Assembly: GCA_946811185.2 (NCBI GenBank)
Contig: OX328113.1
Coordinates: 2,046,001-2,110,000 of the forward strand
DNA length: 64,000 nt
DNA from: Hippopus hippopus
Taxonomy: Eukaryota > Mollusca > Bivalvia > Cardiida > Cardiidae
Direction of reading: 5' to 3'
Below are positions 21,701-36,700 of this stretch, in pieces. Below the pieces are notes generated by a model. That model was not told the origin of the DNA. It saw only the letters and a list, made by a program, of their open reading frames with translations, and did no database searches. A program made the translations under genes and the position numbers. The number at the start of each line of letters is the position of its first letter. Position 1 is the first letter of the stretch.

Positions 21701-24700
21701 TTTGTGTACTCTACATAAAAATTTAGATTGTCAGCTTTAAAATGGTATGCAGGACTTAGCAAATTTCTTTTCTTAAAATCACAAAATTTTTCATCATTAC
21801 AGGGACATATATTTTGGGACAACGTGTATATCCACGTATACAGTATATTTTAACCCTTAACTACACAAACCCCGACTTTTGACAACCCTGAGAAAGAAGA
21901 CTTTTGAAAACATAGTTGGAAAAGGAGAAAAATGCTGGTAACCAGCATTTTCTCCTTTTCCCACAATGTTTTCTAACCTTTCAAGTATAAATTTCAATTT
22001 TTGATTCACATTTATTTTGTCATCTAGAAAAACTTCTGTTTTGGACAAGTCTTAAATTTTGTCACTTGGTAGAGTTACCCTCATTTGTACCAGTGTTGAA
22101 TTTGTTAGCCTCGGACATTTCAAATTTAGAAGAGCCTCTGTTGAAAATTTCTTGATAGCTCGGCTGTTTTCAAAGAAAACAAGTTATTGTCATAGCTCTG
22201 GTGTTGTCGTCTGTGTCGCATGACAAAAACTTTAACATTTTTTAATGTCTCCATTCTTACTGAAAATATTTACCTCAAACCTGGACAGGTTGTTCCTATA
22301 AAAAGGGTAACTCATATAACAGAAGCATGTAACCATCAAAATATTTTTGACACAGTTATGCCCCTTTTTTGACTTAGAATTTTCACGGAAAATCAAGCAG
22401 CCACAGCATAGCATTGGCAACCACATGTGGTTCTCTTTTTTCTTTTTCCCACATTTTCTTCCTTGTCATAGAATTTAAGCTCATTTGTACCAGTTTTGAA
22501 GTTTGTTTTCTCCAGATAGTACAAATTCAGAAGAGTATAACATTTTTTGTTTAGGATGACCCAGAAGAAGTACCACTTCCTTCAACACACTCTGGACAAA
22601 TCAAACATACAGAAAATGTTACGACTGAGTATCAAACTTTAGAGGTGAGTTGTTGTACGTTTGTGTTAGTTCTACCCTGGACTTTAAAATTTAAACTTTT
22701 TTAACTTAAAAGCATTAATTTTGTAGACAACAGTTCAAGCTTAAATGATGGGATTTTCTTTTTGACAGGGCTAAGGACATTATGGGCAAAAGAGAAAATG
22801 CTTGTTATCAACATTTTCTCATTTCCCACAATGTTTTCAAGAGCTTTATTTGTCAGTTTTGTTTAAACTTGGGATGGGGAAGTGCAGGGTTGACTCTTTA
22901 TCAGAGAGTTAAATATTTGGAAGCATTTACAGATGGAAAAATCGAATACGCCTTAAAAGTTGGGATTTGTCTGAGATAAGATGAAAAACATTGTGTGAAA
23001 AGGAGAAATAGCTGGTAACAAGCCTTGCGTATTGAAAGATACTTTGTCCTGTCATTTATATACTATGAGCCATGCATAAAAGGGGGTTTAACACTTTACC
23101 ACACAATCCCAAGTTTTAACGACCCTGTTGAAAGAAGGCTTTTGAAAACTTTGTGGAAAAAGGAGAAAATGCTGGTAACCAGCATTTTCTCCTTTTCCCA
23201 CAATGTTTTCTACCCTATCAAAAACAGAAATCATCATTTGAGTTGTATTTACTTTGTCATCTGCACATGCTGTCATTTGGCTGAGACAAAAATTTTGTCG
23301 TGTGGGAAAGGGTTAATGTATCTCCATGATATATTACACCAAACAAGTCATCACAGAATTATGGATCCATAAAGATCCCTTTAGTCTAATGATAAACTGG
23401 ATCTGGATGTAGAATGGTCCTTTCACATGCAGGAAATTGACCAATAGCAAAATGTTTTGTTGCATGGGTGGATACTTTTCTGTAATATTGTAATGTGTTA
23501 TATATAAAGGGACTACGCCACAAGGAATTACCAAAAACAACTGGATTTTGACGAAAGTCCCACAAAAAAAGGGGTGCGCCACTGGTGAAAATGTTACCGA
23601 TGATGATCACTCGATGAAATCCAAAAATTCAAATATTCTCTATTAATTTGATTTTTTATGTTTTAGGCCGCTAGAATTGTTCAGTCAAATGATGGAGAAG
23701 CCGAGAGTGAAGACTCCACAAATCAACCTTCCACCTCCTCGGAACAGCCAGAGGAAAATTCCCAGGCGCACAAAAGATTTTTACAAATCGAGAAAATTCT
23801 CCAAAAGGCAGGTATTGATACATCTGGGAAAACATGGAAGACCCTCACCCGACCAGGCCGCCATATTTGTCCATACTGTTCAAAGGGCTGTGCAAAGCCC
23901 AGCGTATTGGAGAAACATATTCGGGCGCACACCGGGGAACGTCCCTACCCTTGTATTGTATGTAAAATATCCTTCAAAACTAAAAGTAACCTCTATAAAC
24001 ACTGTAAGTCCCACACACATAAACAGAAACTAAAAGCTAACTCCAACAGTGGTAGCACAGATACTGAAAGTGACGGTTCTAAGGAAGTCGTAGAGAATGT
24101 AAATGAGGGCACAGAGACGGAGGACGATCTAAAGAAACAAACCAGCGATCACGCTCCGAAACACGTGATACAGGAAGTGCTGAAATACCTGGGGAAAGAT
24201 AAGGGGCAGAGACCCAGTGAGGTACAAACAGAGAGGCAGAGAGCTAAACTCGAGAGACTGAAGTCTGTACAGGATAGGAAAATTGGGCCGGAGGTGAAGA
24301 AACGAGAAGAGAACAAAGCTCTTCATCGACAGATGAGTCTCCCGGTGATGTCAACAAAGTCTTCACAACTGCCGAAATTAGCGCCCAAAACAATTGAAGT
24401 GTCAGATAAAGTGTCAGATTCTAAACAGTTTAGGCAAAAGATCCTGAAAAGTAAATTAAATATTGGGAGAGATAATGTAAGACAAGGAGGTATAAGTGTG
24501 CAAAGTTCTGATCAAGAGATAATGGAGATCATTAACCCAGCAGATGACCTCAATTATTCAGGTAACCAGCCCCTGCCAAACCAGATACAAATAGTGACCT
24601 TACCTGACCCTGACACCGATCATGAAACTGCTACCAGAGCTTTGAGAGAATTGGAAGAAATGAGTGAGAAGTTTTCTAAGGCTCATAAAGATGGGGTGAA

Positions 24701-27700
24701 ATCATCTATGAAAGTTCATCGTTTGAAAGACAAGAGGGTCCAGGTAGTGCTACAAATGCAGGAGTTACTTCTAAATAAGGGAAAAGAGGGGCAAAAAGAT
24801 TCATCGAATGAAATACCAGCACCGGACACACCCACCACACCAAAAGGTATTTCTACAGCAGCTTTAAAGGAAAGAATACAACAGTTGATCTCGGCAAATG
24901 AAGCCATCATGGACACACCGAGAGTTGAACCGCCTCGAGCTAAAGCAGTGAGGCGTCACTTTTCCCGCCAAGAAGAAGTGAGTGTGTCCATCTCTGAAAC
25001 CGATACAGCAGCTTCAAATATTGGACATACAAAATTGAATACAGTCTCTGTTCCATCACAGCCTCAAACTAAAGACAACACTGGCTTTGGTAATTTTAAT
25101 TTGAATCAGAATAATGTAGATAGGAGGAACGTGATTGTGGAACAGATTGAGCAAGGTGGAGACCTTATTATCATAACACGTAATGATGAGGCGGAAGGAA
25201 ACATGATAATGGATCAAACAAGAGTGGGTCCCGGTCAGCAGTTAGGTAGAGAATCGAATCCTGAAATGATAAGGCATATGGAAAGCCAAGCTGAACAAGA
25301 AATAAAACTGAAACCTTCCAACTTTTCCACCTATGAGAAAAAAACTGTTCAGTCCCAAAGTAATCTAACATTTTCTCGTCCTGTTTATATTCAAAACACT
25401 CAAAGTAAGGCTGCAGCACCCATACCAGTCTCTTTAAAATCCTCTAAGCTGTCAACTCTTAGCCTTGGATCTCCTGTCTTCATTGCCCCAAAATCTGGTG
25501 GAGTTGTTGACAGCAACCAGCCATCAGCATTTTCTTTTACATCAGTGCCATCTAATGTGATGACTTTTGTGCCATCTACCATTGATTCAAGGTCACAACA
25601 CTCTCAAGGTCATCCTACTGCCAGAGTCGTGAGTTTTGCACAAAGTGCTACAGCCACCACTCAGCCGTTGGCAAATGTTCGCTCAAAAAGTTTACCCAGT
25701 GTTTCATATGTCCCAGTTATCCAGCGACCATCAACCCAGTCTGCTGTACCAACCACAGCCATGAGTGTCATGCTGCAAGGACATGAAGGTCAGCAAGTGC
25801 AGTATATCTTGAAGAGTCCTCCCAAGGAACAGCCTGTAGAAACACTCCCCACTGCAGAGAAAACATCACCCATGTTTGTACGAGCTGGATCATTGCCTGT
25901 ACTGTTGATAGACCATCCTGTTTCCTCACCTTTACAGAAAACACCGCAAGAATCGCCGGCTGTGTTTGTTCAACCAATGCAGTTGGTACAAACCCTCAAT
26001 ACACAGCCTAACATTGTTGCGCCCGGCAGCACCCAAGCGTCCTTTGTAAGAGTAGTATCACCCCAATCTATCAGGGTTCCACAACAACAGCAGATCTCCG
26101 CATCCGCCAATAAACCATCCACTCAGCTTGTTGGCTCCCCAATGGTTGTTGGAGTGACTTCCCCTTTTATACAGTCTCAGGCCTTGCCAATTGTTAGTCC
26201 AGCAAATAATACTTCGGCTGATCCAATGAAAATCTTGTCATCCATCGTCTCAAACACTGTAACACAGCAACTCTCTGGCTCATCAAACCAAGAAGCAAAG
26301 GAGATCAAAATTGAAATTAAAATCCCACCTTCTATGCACCAGTCAAACCATCCTGTTCAGACCACACCTAAAACTTTTGGTATGGCACCCACAGTCTCGG
26401 CCCTGCCCAGATCAAAACCAGTGTTACAGAGACAGAACTCTATACAAGCATCAAGCCCATCAAGTAGAGCTACACCGACATCTTTATTGACTAAACCAGT
26501 ATTTAAATTTCAGAATGTATCATCACCGCCAATAACAGCGGTACCTACGCCCCAAATTCCAAGTGGGCCTGTCTTCCGTTTCCAGACCGCACGGACAAAA
26601 AGCGTTGGAGATCAGGTGATCACGCAGACAGCCCCCCTCACAGATCCAACTATGATTAAAGAATTTTTGAAGAAAGGAAAAATATATGCAAGGTCAGGGT
26701 CAACACCACAAAATGTCATTGACCCCTCTGATAAGGCTAGTGAAAGTCAAGGTCACAAGAAGCTGGATAGAAGCATCAGTGAGCAAAGTGAATATGGTGC
26801 ATTTGCTTGCGAGAAGTGTGGAACATCTTTTAAGAAACAAGAAACTTTAGCTTTGCATAGAATTTATTATTGTTCATTTAGAGAAAAAGACCAATTGCCA
26901 GAAAATTTGTCCCTGCAAAGTTCAGAATTTAAAGACACTCAAAAGAGTTACGAAAACAGTCCTGTGTTTGTTGCTAAAAAACTTCCAATGGTAAATACAC
27001 TTATTACACAGACAACTGATAAAGCAAAGAGGGAAAATAACTCTAACGAGGTATTTATGCCTACAGGTTCCAGTAATCAATCGTTTTATATAGTTGACAC
27101 CACGACTGGAAAGAGATTTCCTGTTGTTGGTGATATATCTCAGTACCCAAAACCTTCACAAGAAATAAAGGACAACAAGCAACTTACTGTCAGTGAGAAT
27201 ATAAAAACAGTGCAAGAAAGAAAGGCAGAGGAAGCCAAGGAAACATGCTTAGCCAAACTTAAAGGTCAAATTCTGAAGAGAAAACTCAAGGGCAAACTGT
27301 TGATGAGGTCACTTAGTGTGGATGCCGTGGATTCAGGATCTAAGAAGGCTGATGTACCAACTAAACTTAATGCTAATAATGATGATGAAACAATTGGTTC
27401 AACACCGGCCAAAAAACTTAAGTTTAAGCAAATGTCTGAGAACTCGGACGACAAACCTCATATTGATGAAGGATCGAGAAAGAGCAATTTGAGAAGGTCT
27501 GATTCTGTCCCAGCATTTCCTAACAGAAGAATTCGTATCATAGAAACAAAAGAAAATGTAGGAAAAGGAACCATTACAGAAAATAAACTAGAAGAAATAA
27601 CAGAAGATGAAGGAGAAAATAGCACCATCAAAACAAGTACAGATGTGCCTAAATTACCAATATTTAACATACCTGTTGTTATGGCGATGCCAGTCCCAGG

Positions 27701-30700
27701 CCATGGGTCACAGGGTCAGCCTATATATCAACACAATTATAGAATGAAACATTTCAGTGGAATGGGAACACCACCACAAATGTTACCCTCTGCCATTTTG
27801 ACACCATATCCAGATCTAATGGAAGCGGGCAAAGTTAAAAGTAAATTTAGTTTTGAGCTTTTAGCTCCGTCAACCAATGGAAATGTTTCTAAAGATAAAA
27901 ATGAAGATCTATTGGATAAAAGTATGGAAAATGCAGATAAAAGTGAAGATAATTCAAATAAAAAAAATGAAACTGTATATCCTGTACAGGCCAAGGTTGC
28001 TGTTACTTCAGCCAGTTCTGAAAACACTGAGACCAAGTGTACTGAATCTTCTGGTAAAGAAAACAGCAGAGGAACAGTTTTATCTCCAACAAAATCAGCG
28101 GCTGTAACAACATCTTGTTTGTCAGCCATATCTCCAGTGACACCATTGAAAAGTCCACTGATGAAGCAGTATTCTATCGCTGGTCACTCTTACCCAACAT
28201 TACGAAGTCTAACACATATGACATTTTGCTGTATCGACAAACCGCAGCCAATGTACGTTCGTAGCGGAAGAACAAAAAAGGTTTCCATGTATTCAAACTG
28301 GTGTATCGCACAAAACAACTCCAATCTGTTTGGTTTGAGCACCAAGAAGTTACTTTCCCTTTATAGCTCACGCTACAGTACCAATCCAGTCTGGGCTATA
28401 AACAGTGGATCTAATTCATACAAAGGTGGAATAGTCACACACAGTTCTTACTGGAAGTACAAGCAACAAAAACAAGGAAAAGTGTTCAATGAACAGAGAG
28501 AGAAGATAAAAATGAAAACACAAGTACCAAATAAATCTAAAAGTGGGGTCTCTAGGTGGGGATCATCTGTACAAGGAGGTTACAAAAGTTACGCTAATTA
28601 CACATATATAAGGGGTAGGGGTAGAGGACGCTACGTATGCGTCACCTGTGGTATTCGATGCAAGAAACCAAGCATGCTTAAAAAACATATCCGAACACAT
28701 ACAGACCTACGACCATATGAATGCAAATATTGTAAATTCCCTTTTAAGACAAAAGGAAATTTGACGAAGCACATGAAGTCAAAATCTCATCTTCGAAAGT
28801 GTGTCGAGCTTGGAATCTTCCCTGTACCAACCACTGTCGATGACACTCAAATAGACAATGCAGTGTTAAAGGCCCAATATTTAGTATCAAAGAAGGCCAC
28901 AATTCATTCTGAAAACAAAGATAATTTGCAGATGGAGACTGCAAATGAAAATGACGACGAAGAGGAAGTTGTTATCCAAGAGGAAGTTGAGGAAGATGAC
29001 ATGGAGGAAGATCAGGGTGAAGGTCAGGATGAAGGTCATCTTGAAGGTCATGTGACTGAAGAAATAAGCTCAAGGAGTAATACAGTATCAAATAAAGCTA
29101 CTGGAACAGCGATGGAGCGAGTCGAGCATGATTTGAAGGAAGAACAAGATGCTGATAGGTGAGTAAACTTTGTACTAAACTCTTTTGTGTTTAACTCTAA
29201 ACCCTTTACCACTTAATATGTAGTAAACTCTCTTGTGTTTAACTAGTATGCACTTAATGCTCTTGTGTTTAACTCTTATTGACTTACCACTTAATATGTA
29301 CTAAACTATCTTGTGTTTAACTCTTAACTCTTTACCACCTAAATATTTACTAAACTCTCTTGTGTTTACTATGTACTTTACTCTCTTGTGTTTAACCCTT
29401 ATTGATTTACCACTTAATATGTACTAAACTCTTTTGTGTTTAACTCTTATTGTTTTACCACTTAATATGTAATAAACTCTCTTGTGTTTAACAGAAAATG
29501 TACAGTCTGATCTTGGATCTACACTTTCCGCTATTTCCTTACATATTTTGGCCAACACAATCCACAATCTCAAACACTTGAGATATTTTTAGCTCACCTG
29601 AGCATGAAGTGCTAAGGTGAGGTATTGTGATCGGTCGTTGTCCATCTGTCCGTCTGTCCACAATTCCTTTAAACATCTTCTCCTCCTAAACCGCTGGGCC
29701 AATCTTGATGAAACTTGGCAGGGATGTTCCTTGGGCGAAGCTCTACCAAAATTGTTCAAGAGATTGAATTCCACCCATAACTCTGGTTGCCATGGCAACA
29801 AAAAGGAAAAAAATAGCAAAATCTTTGAAAATCTTCTTCTCTGAAACTTGAAGGCGTAGAGCTTTGATATTTTGTATGTAGCATCTCCTAATGGACCTCT
29901 ACCAAGTTTCTTCATATGATGCCCCTGGGATCAAAACTGGCCCCGCCTGGGGGGTCACAAGTTCGAACATAGGAACAAAGTAGGAAAACTTTAAAAGTCT
30001 TCTTCTCTGAAACTGGAAGGCGTGGAACTTTGATATTTGGCATCTAGCATCTCCTAGTGGACCTCTTTCAAATTGTTTATATGATGCTCCTGGGGTCAAA
30101 ACTGGCCCTGCCCCGGGGGTCACAAGTTCGAACATAGGAACAAAGAAGGAAAACTTTAAAATTCTTCTTCTCTGAAACTGGAAGGCGTGGAGCTTTGATA
30201 TTTGGCATCTAGCATCTCCTAGTGGACCTCTTTCAAATTGTTCATATGATGCTCCTGGGGTCAAAACTGGCCCCGCCCTGGGGGTCACAAGTTCTAACAT
30301 AGGAACAAAGAAGGAAAACTTTAAAATTCTTCTTTTCTAAAACTGGAATGCATAGAGCCTTGTTATTTGGTATGTAGTGAACCTGTTCTAAGTTTGTTAG
30401 CCCACCTGAGCACAATGTGTTCAGTCAGTTCGAAATTGGGTCACCTGGGGTCATAAACTAGGTCACTAGATCAAATTAAAGTAATACCTTGTGGGCACTC
30501 CAGAGGCCACATTTATTGCTCAAATGACCTTAAATTTCTTCAGAATGTTTGTCTTGATGAAATATAGGATGAGTTTGGATTTGGGTCACCTGGGATCATA
30601 AACTAGGTCACTAGGTCAAATTAAAGAAATACATTTAGGGTACTCTAGAGGCCCCATTTTTCGCTCAATTGACTTGAAAATTGGTCAGAATGTTTGTCTT

Positions 30701-33700
30701 GATAAAATCTCACATGAGTCTGAATTGGGGTCATGTGGGGTCTTAAATTAGGTCACTAAGTCAAATTAAAAAATACTTTGTGGGCACTTTAGAGGTCACA
30801 TTTATTGTTCAATTGATTTGAAAATTGGTTAAAATGCTTTACTTGATGAAATCTAAGATGAGTTCAAAATTGGGTCACCTGGGGTCATAATCTAGGTCAC
30901 TAGGTCAAATTAAAGAAATACATTTAGGGCACTATGGAGGCTACATTTCTTGCTCAAATGACTTGAAAATTGGTCAGAATGTTTGTCTTGATGAAATATC
31001 AGATGAGTTTGAAATTGGGTCACCTGGGGTCATAAACTATATCACTTGGTCAAATTAAAGAAATACCTTGTGGGCACTCTAGAGGCCACATTTATTGCTC
31101 AAATGACCTGAAATTTGGTCAGAATGTTCGTCTTGATAAAATCTCACAAGAGTCTGGATTTAGGTCACCCGGGATCATAAACTAGGTCACTAGGTCAAAT
31201 TTAAGAAATACCTTGTGGGCACTCTAGAGGCCACATTTTTTTGCTCAATTGACTTGAAAATTGGTCAGAATCTTTGTCTTGATAAAATCTCACATGAGTC
31301 CGAATTTGGGTTAACTGGGATCATAAACTAGGTCACTAGGTCAAATTAAAGAAATACCTTGTGGGCATTGTAGAGGCCACATTTTTTGCTCAATTGACTT
31401 GAAAATTGGTCAGAATCTTTGTCTTGATAAAATCTCATATGAGTCTGAATTTGGGTCATGTGGGATCTTAATCTAGGTCATTAGTTCAAATTAAAGAAAT
31501 ATCTTGTCGGCACTCTAGAGGCCACATTTATTGCTCAATTGATTTGAAAATTGGTGAAAATGTTTGTCTTGATGAAATCTAGGATGAGTTTAAAATTGGG
31601 TCACCTGGGGTCATAATCTAGGTCACTAGGTCAAATTAAAGAAATACCTTGTGGGCAATCTAGAGGCCACATTTATTACTCAATTAACTTGAAAACTGTT
31701 CAGAATGTTTGTCTTGATAAATTTTTTGATGAGTTCTAAATTGGGTCATGTGGGGTGATAAATTAGGTCACTAGGTCAACTTACGGAAATTCCTTGTGGA
31801 CGCTCTAGAGGCCACATTTTAAGGTCAATTGACCTGACAATTGGTCAGAAATTGAATTATGCACGTGGAGTGAATTTTGCCTATTGATTCAGGTGAGCGA
31901 TCCAGGGCCATCATGGCCCTCTTGTTTTTTAATAAAAAGATCCATTTCATCAATTTATCTCTGTGCAGAGCTCCAGTAGCTCAGTCTGTAGTGTGCAGCA
32001 CTTGAGAACAGGAAGTTGATGATTCACTTCCCAGTTTGGCTAATTTCTTTCTGAGGATTGATGATAGTCATCGCAACAGGATTCATTCCTCTCTCACGAC
32101 TGACCATTGTTTTGACAATGGTTATGTGGGAAAGCAGCCAATGGCTTTGAAAGAATATTGTGCAGAGTACTGGTAAAAGAAACTCAAAGAAAGGATGGAT
32201 AGGAGCACTGGCCGCGGCGATATAACTGAAATAATGTTAAAAACGGTGTTAACCCTTTACCACACAATCTTAAGTTTTACGACCCTAATGAAAAGGCCTT
32301 TTGAAAATACTGTGGGAAAAGGAGAAAATGCTGGTTACCAGCATTTTCTCCTTTTCCCATAATGTTTTCTACCCTATCAAAGACAAATGCCGTCATTTGA
32401 GCCAGATTTTAATTGTCGTCTGCAACTGCTTTCAATTGGGACCAGTTTAAAATTTTGGCGCTTGGTAAATGGTAAAACAGCGTAAAATCAGCCAATCAAT
32501 TCAGCTTTGTAAGTGTTAAAAATTGTAATTTTCAGACCGTTAGAAGAATCTACGCCATCCAGTCAGAGTTCTTCACAGACAGAACGGAACTTGTTTCTTC
32601 AAACCTTGGGCATCATTGCGAAACAGGCGGCGGCGGTTGAGAAGCCAATGGTGACAGCTTCCAGTCTGAGTAATGTTGTTGGTGCATATGAAATAGCCAA
32701 TGTTTCATCCAGTGTGGAACAGACTAGCAGGAAATCTGTCTCCAAGGTGACAACAGCCTCTGTGAAGGTTTTGGCCTCAAGGTATAGTATATGAAGAGAT
32801 TTTCTCAACCATTTACTGAACAGGGGTCCTGCATGGCTCAGTGGTAAAATGTGGGACTTGTGACCCAGAGGACCCAGGTTCAAGTCCAGCTGGATCCACT
32901 GACTTTTTCCTGGGAGTGTCCTTGGGCAAGATACTTCAGAGCCCTAGCCTAGTACTGATGTAACCCAGGAAATACAGTAAAACTCCTCTACTAAGACCAC
33001 CCATGGTACTTTTAAAATTTGGTCATATTGGCAGGGTGGTCTGATTTCTGGGTTTGACTCATCTACATTATGAATTAAACCCTGACTCTGAGTAGACTTG
33101 TGTAGGTTTAACTCTTTACCACTTGATGAAATCGTAGACTTGTCCAAATAGAAAGCTTAAGTAGACGACAATTTAAATGTGACTAAAATGGCAGAATTTG
33201 TCTTGTGTAGGGTAGAAAACATTGTGGGAAAAGGAGAAAATGCTGGTTACCCGCATTTACTCCTTTTCCCACAGTGTTTTCAAAAGGCTCCTTTCTCAGG
33301 GTCGTTAAAACTTGGGATTGTGTGGCAAAGGGTTAAATGATGTGCAAAGCAACTGTATTTTATTCAGGGAAGCCTATGCCCACTCATGAAAATGACAAGA
33401 ACATTTTCGTATTTATTGAAAAGTTGATACACTTCTTGAATTTTATGCATACATCCACTTGTAAGAGCATGTCAATTCATAATTGCCTATTTAAACACTT
33501 ACTGCTAGATATGCACGTAAATTAACAAAATGAATGCCATAGGCTCTCTTAAGGTCTACGGCCCCTAACTATAATATTAAAAGACGGAAGCTGCCGAGAT
33601 TGACCAAATAGCCTTTAAGAAAACGTCTGTGTTACACAATATTTACCGATTAGTTAGTTAGTCTACGGCCCCTAACTCTCATGAATATTAAAATACGGAA

Positions 33701-36700
33701 GCTGCCAAGATTGGCTGAATAGCCTTTACGAAAACGTCAATGTTACACGATATTTACTGATGAGTTAGGGGTCGTAATCCCTAATAACATTTTTTGTAGA
33801 CTTGTTTAATAAAATTTTATCTCAAACAACAACTCATGCCAGGTCCTATATATAATTATTGACATGTAATTTATCATTTTTATTTTCCAGCCTCAGTACA
33901 GTTTATGGCAACTTGACAACAAGCCATGAAGGTATGTGGGCTTCTTTTATAATATCACGCCCCCCACTTTAGAAGTAGAAGGGGGTATACAGATTTTACC
34001 ATGTCTGTCTATCCATTCGGCAATCTGTCCATGTTTTTGTTTGTGTGCTCTAACCCAAAAGCCATTTGACCTAGGACCTTCAAAATTTATACAAGTGTTG
34101 CTCATGACCCAAGGTTTTTGGGTCACATGGGTGAATTTTCACTTCTTGTGTCCACAATAAAGTACTTGTATTTAGTAAGATTTTCGTGAGACTTGCACAA
34201 TTTTTTTACATTATCAAAAGCTTAAATCCTATTGAGTTTTGAAAAAAAATTCCGCCAACTAGTAAGGGAAAAATTCCGACAACTAGTAAGGGAAAAGTAG
34301 CCATTTAAAGTTGAACATTTATATTTCTTGTTTACGCAATAAAGTCTGCATTTGTAGTCTGATTTTCATGAAACTTGCACAGTGCTTCATATCATCAATA
34401 GCTTGAATGCTATAGATTATGAAAAACATCCAACAATTGATTTGGGAAAAGTAGTCATTTTTCACAAAATCAGTGCCAGGAGAGCGATTCAGGCCCTCAA
34501 GGGCCTCTAGTTTAAATTCATTCTATATATTTTTTAAATATTTCAGATGAAATTTCAATGCACAAAGACAATGAAATTATCTGGGGACTATTGAACCTTT
34601 CTGACCAGAGGCTGAAACCCGAAGGTATTTCATTTTTATTTGAGCCATGCTCTGTGAAAAGGGGGCTTGATGCATCTTCAAAAAGTATCGACCAACGTCA
34701 GCCTGCGCAGTCCGCGCAAGCTGACATGGGTAGAAAATTTTTGCTACTTGTAGATTTTATGCATGCCCAAGGACCATTCTACCTCCAGATCATGTTGATT
34801 TTGGGAAGAAATGTATTTTATGGATCGATAATTATATGATGACTTGCTTGGTATTATGTACCACGGAGATGCATTAAGCCCCCTTTTGCCATTCATTCAT
34901 GTTCGATGTAAAATTCACAGATATTTAAGTTTGTTTGCTGGGCCCGAGCACAGGTAGCTCAGTCGGTAGTGTACAGGACTTGACAACAGGAGGTCACTGG
35001 TTCATTTCCCGGCTCGGCCAATTTCTTTCCGAGGACTGATGATAGTCATTGCGACAGGATTCATTCCTCTCTTACCACTGACCATCGTTTCGATGATTTT
35101 TATGTGGAAAAGCAGCCAGTGGCTTGGAAAGAATATTGTGCGGAGTACTGGTAAAAGAGACTCCAGGAACAGTATCTTGGTACTTTTTTTTTTTTTTTTT
35201 TGTATTTTTTTCTTTATTTACACTACGTGGGTTATTCTACACCTTACTAAATGTCAAATTCAAAGAATGGTCCAAATCGAAGGAATTTGCTGACAACAAA
35301 GTCATTTTGACATTATCAATTAAATCTGTATCAGAGGAGGTAGAAAAAATTTTGGGAAAGGGAGAAGATGCTGGTAACCAGCATTTTCTCCTTTTCCCAC
35401 AATTTTTTGTAAGGGACAATGTCTCAAGGGGTTTTATACACAGGGAATTGTTTGGTAAAGGGTTAATTATTTTATTTTTTGTACAGATGCTAAGAGACCA
35501 GAAACAGCTGAAGGTCATGTGAAGGTCAGGGATCAAAGTTCAAATGCAGCTACATCTGTAAGTATTAAAGGCTCAGTTTTACGGTGAAGAAAATTAAAGG
35601 CCCAGTCATGGCCCAAAAAGGCAATGCAGGTGTAAAACGTATTTAAATTTGAATCATATAATTCAAAAGTACGGAAAATAGTGTTACATTCTGCTGTTGT
35701 GTGGCCGGTCCAAGAGTTAATCGCTAGAAGAAAAATGAATTTTAAAATCAGGCAAAAAGTAAACAAGAAATAGAGTGACCTGGCAACTTTTAAACTAGTT
35801 TTGAAAATAATTTCTCTGCCAGCGACTAACATTTTAACCAACTTTCAATTGTGAAAACGTTGTGGGAAAAGGAGAAAATGATAGCAACCATCATTCTCTC
35901 CTTTTCCCACATTTTCTTTACTATCAAGAACAAATTTCATCATTTGGGGGACCTTTAGTTTGTCATCTGCAAATGCTTTTCAATTTTGATTTGTCTAAAA
36001 TTTTGTAATTTGGTACAGAGATAACCAGTACCTAGAACACAGGTTTTAGTGAAGAATGATAGAGATATAACCATCAATTCAATTCACTTCTTTAACTCTT
36101 TACCACACAACATGTTCTTAGACTAGTCGAAATTGAAAGCATTTGCAGAAAACAAAATAAATGCTGCTGAAATCATGGAACTTGCTTCTGAAAATAGAGA
36201 AAAAATTGTGGGATAAGGAGAAAATGCTGGTTACCAGCATTTTCTCCTTTTCCCACAATGTTTTTAAAAGCCTCCGTTCTCAGGGTCGTTAAAACTCAGG
36301 ATTGTGTGGTAAAGGGTTAATCCGCACTTATTAGGCCCCTGGCCCACTATACAAACAATACAAAAGTCAAAATCCTTTGGAGTGTGGCCATATCTACGTT
36401 ATACATATTTAAAGCAAAAACTTTAGGCATGAGCCTAAGCATTATGAATATTAACTCCTTACCAAACAATCCCATATTTTCACGACTCTGAGAAAGAAGC
36501 CTTTTGAAAACATTGTGGGAAAAGACGAAAATTCTGGTAACCAGCATTTTCTCCTTTTCCCACAATGTTTTCTACCCTGTAAGAACAAGTTTCAATTTTC
36601 GAGTCACATTAATTTTGTCATATGCAAATGCATTTAACTTTTTACCAAACGACAAAATTGTAGACTGGTCCAAATTGAAAGCATTTGCAGACGACAAAAT

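Noticed and set aside
23677..24033. 118-codon plus-strand frame overlapping the ZAS1 region
   Set aside because: Different frame from the conserved zinc-finger reading; no family support.
29899..30300. 133-codon minus-strand frame with repeated text
   Set aside because: Read-out of the 166-bp tandem unit of H1; the same pattern recurs in H2 with frame changes between units.
32822..32900. Possible tRNA gene
   Set aside because: Boxes are present but the 3' part is the S2 SINE body, repeated at 40428 and 59560.
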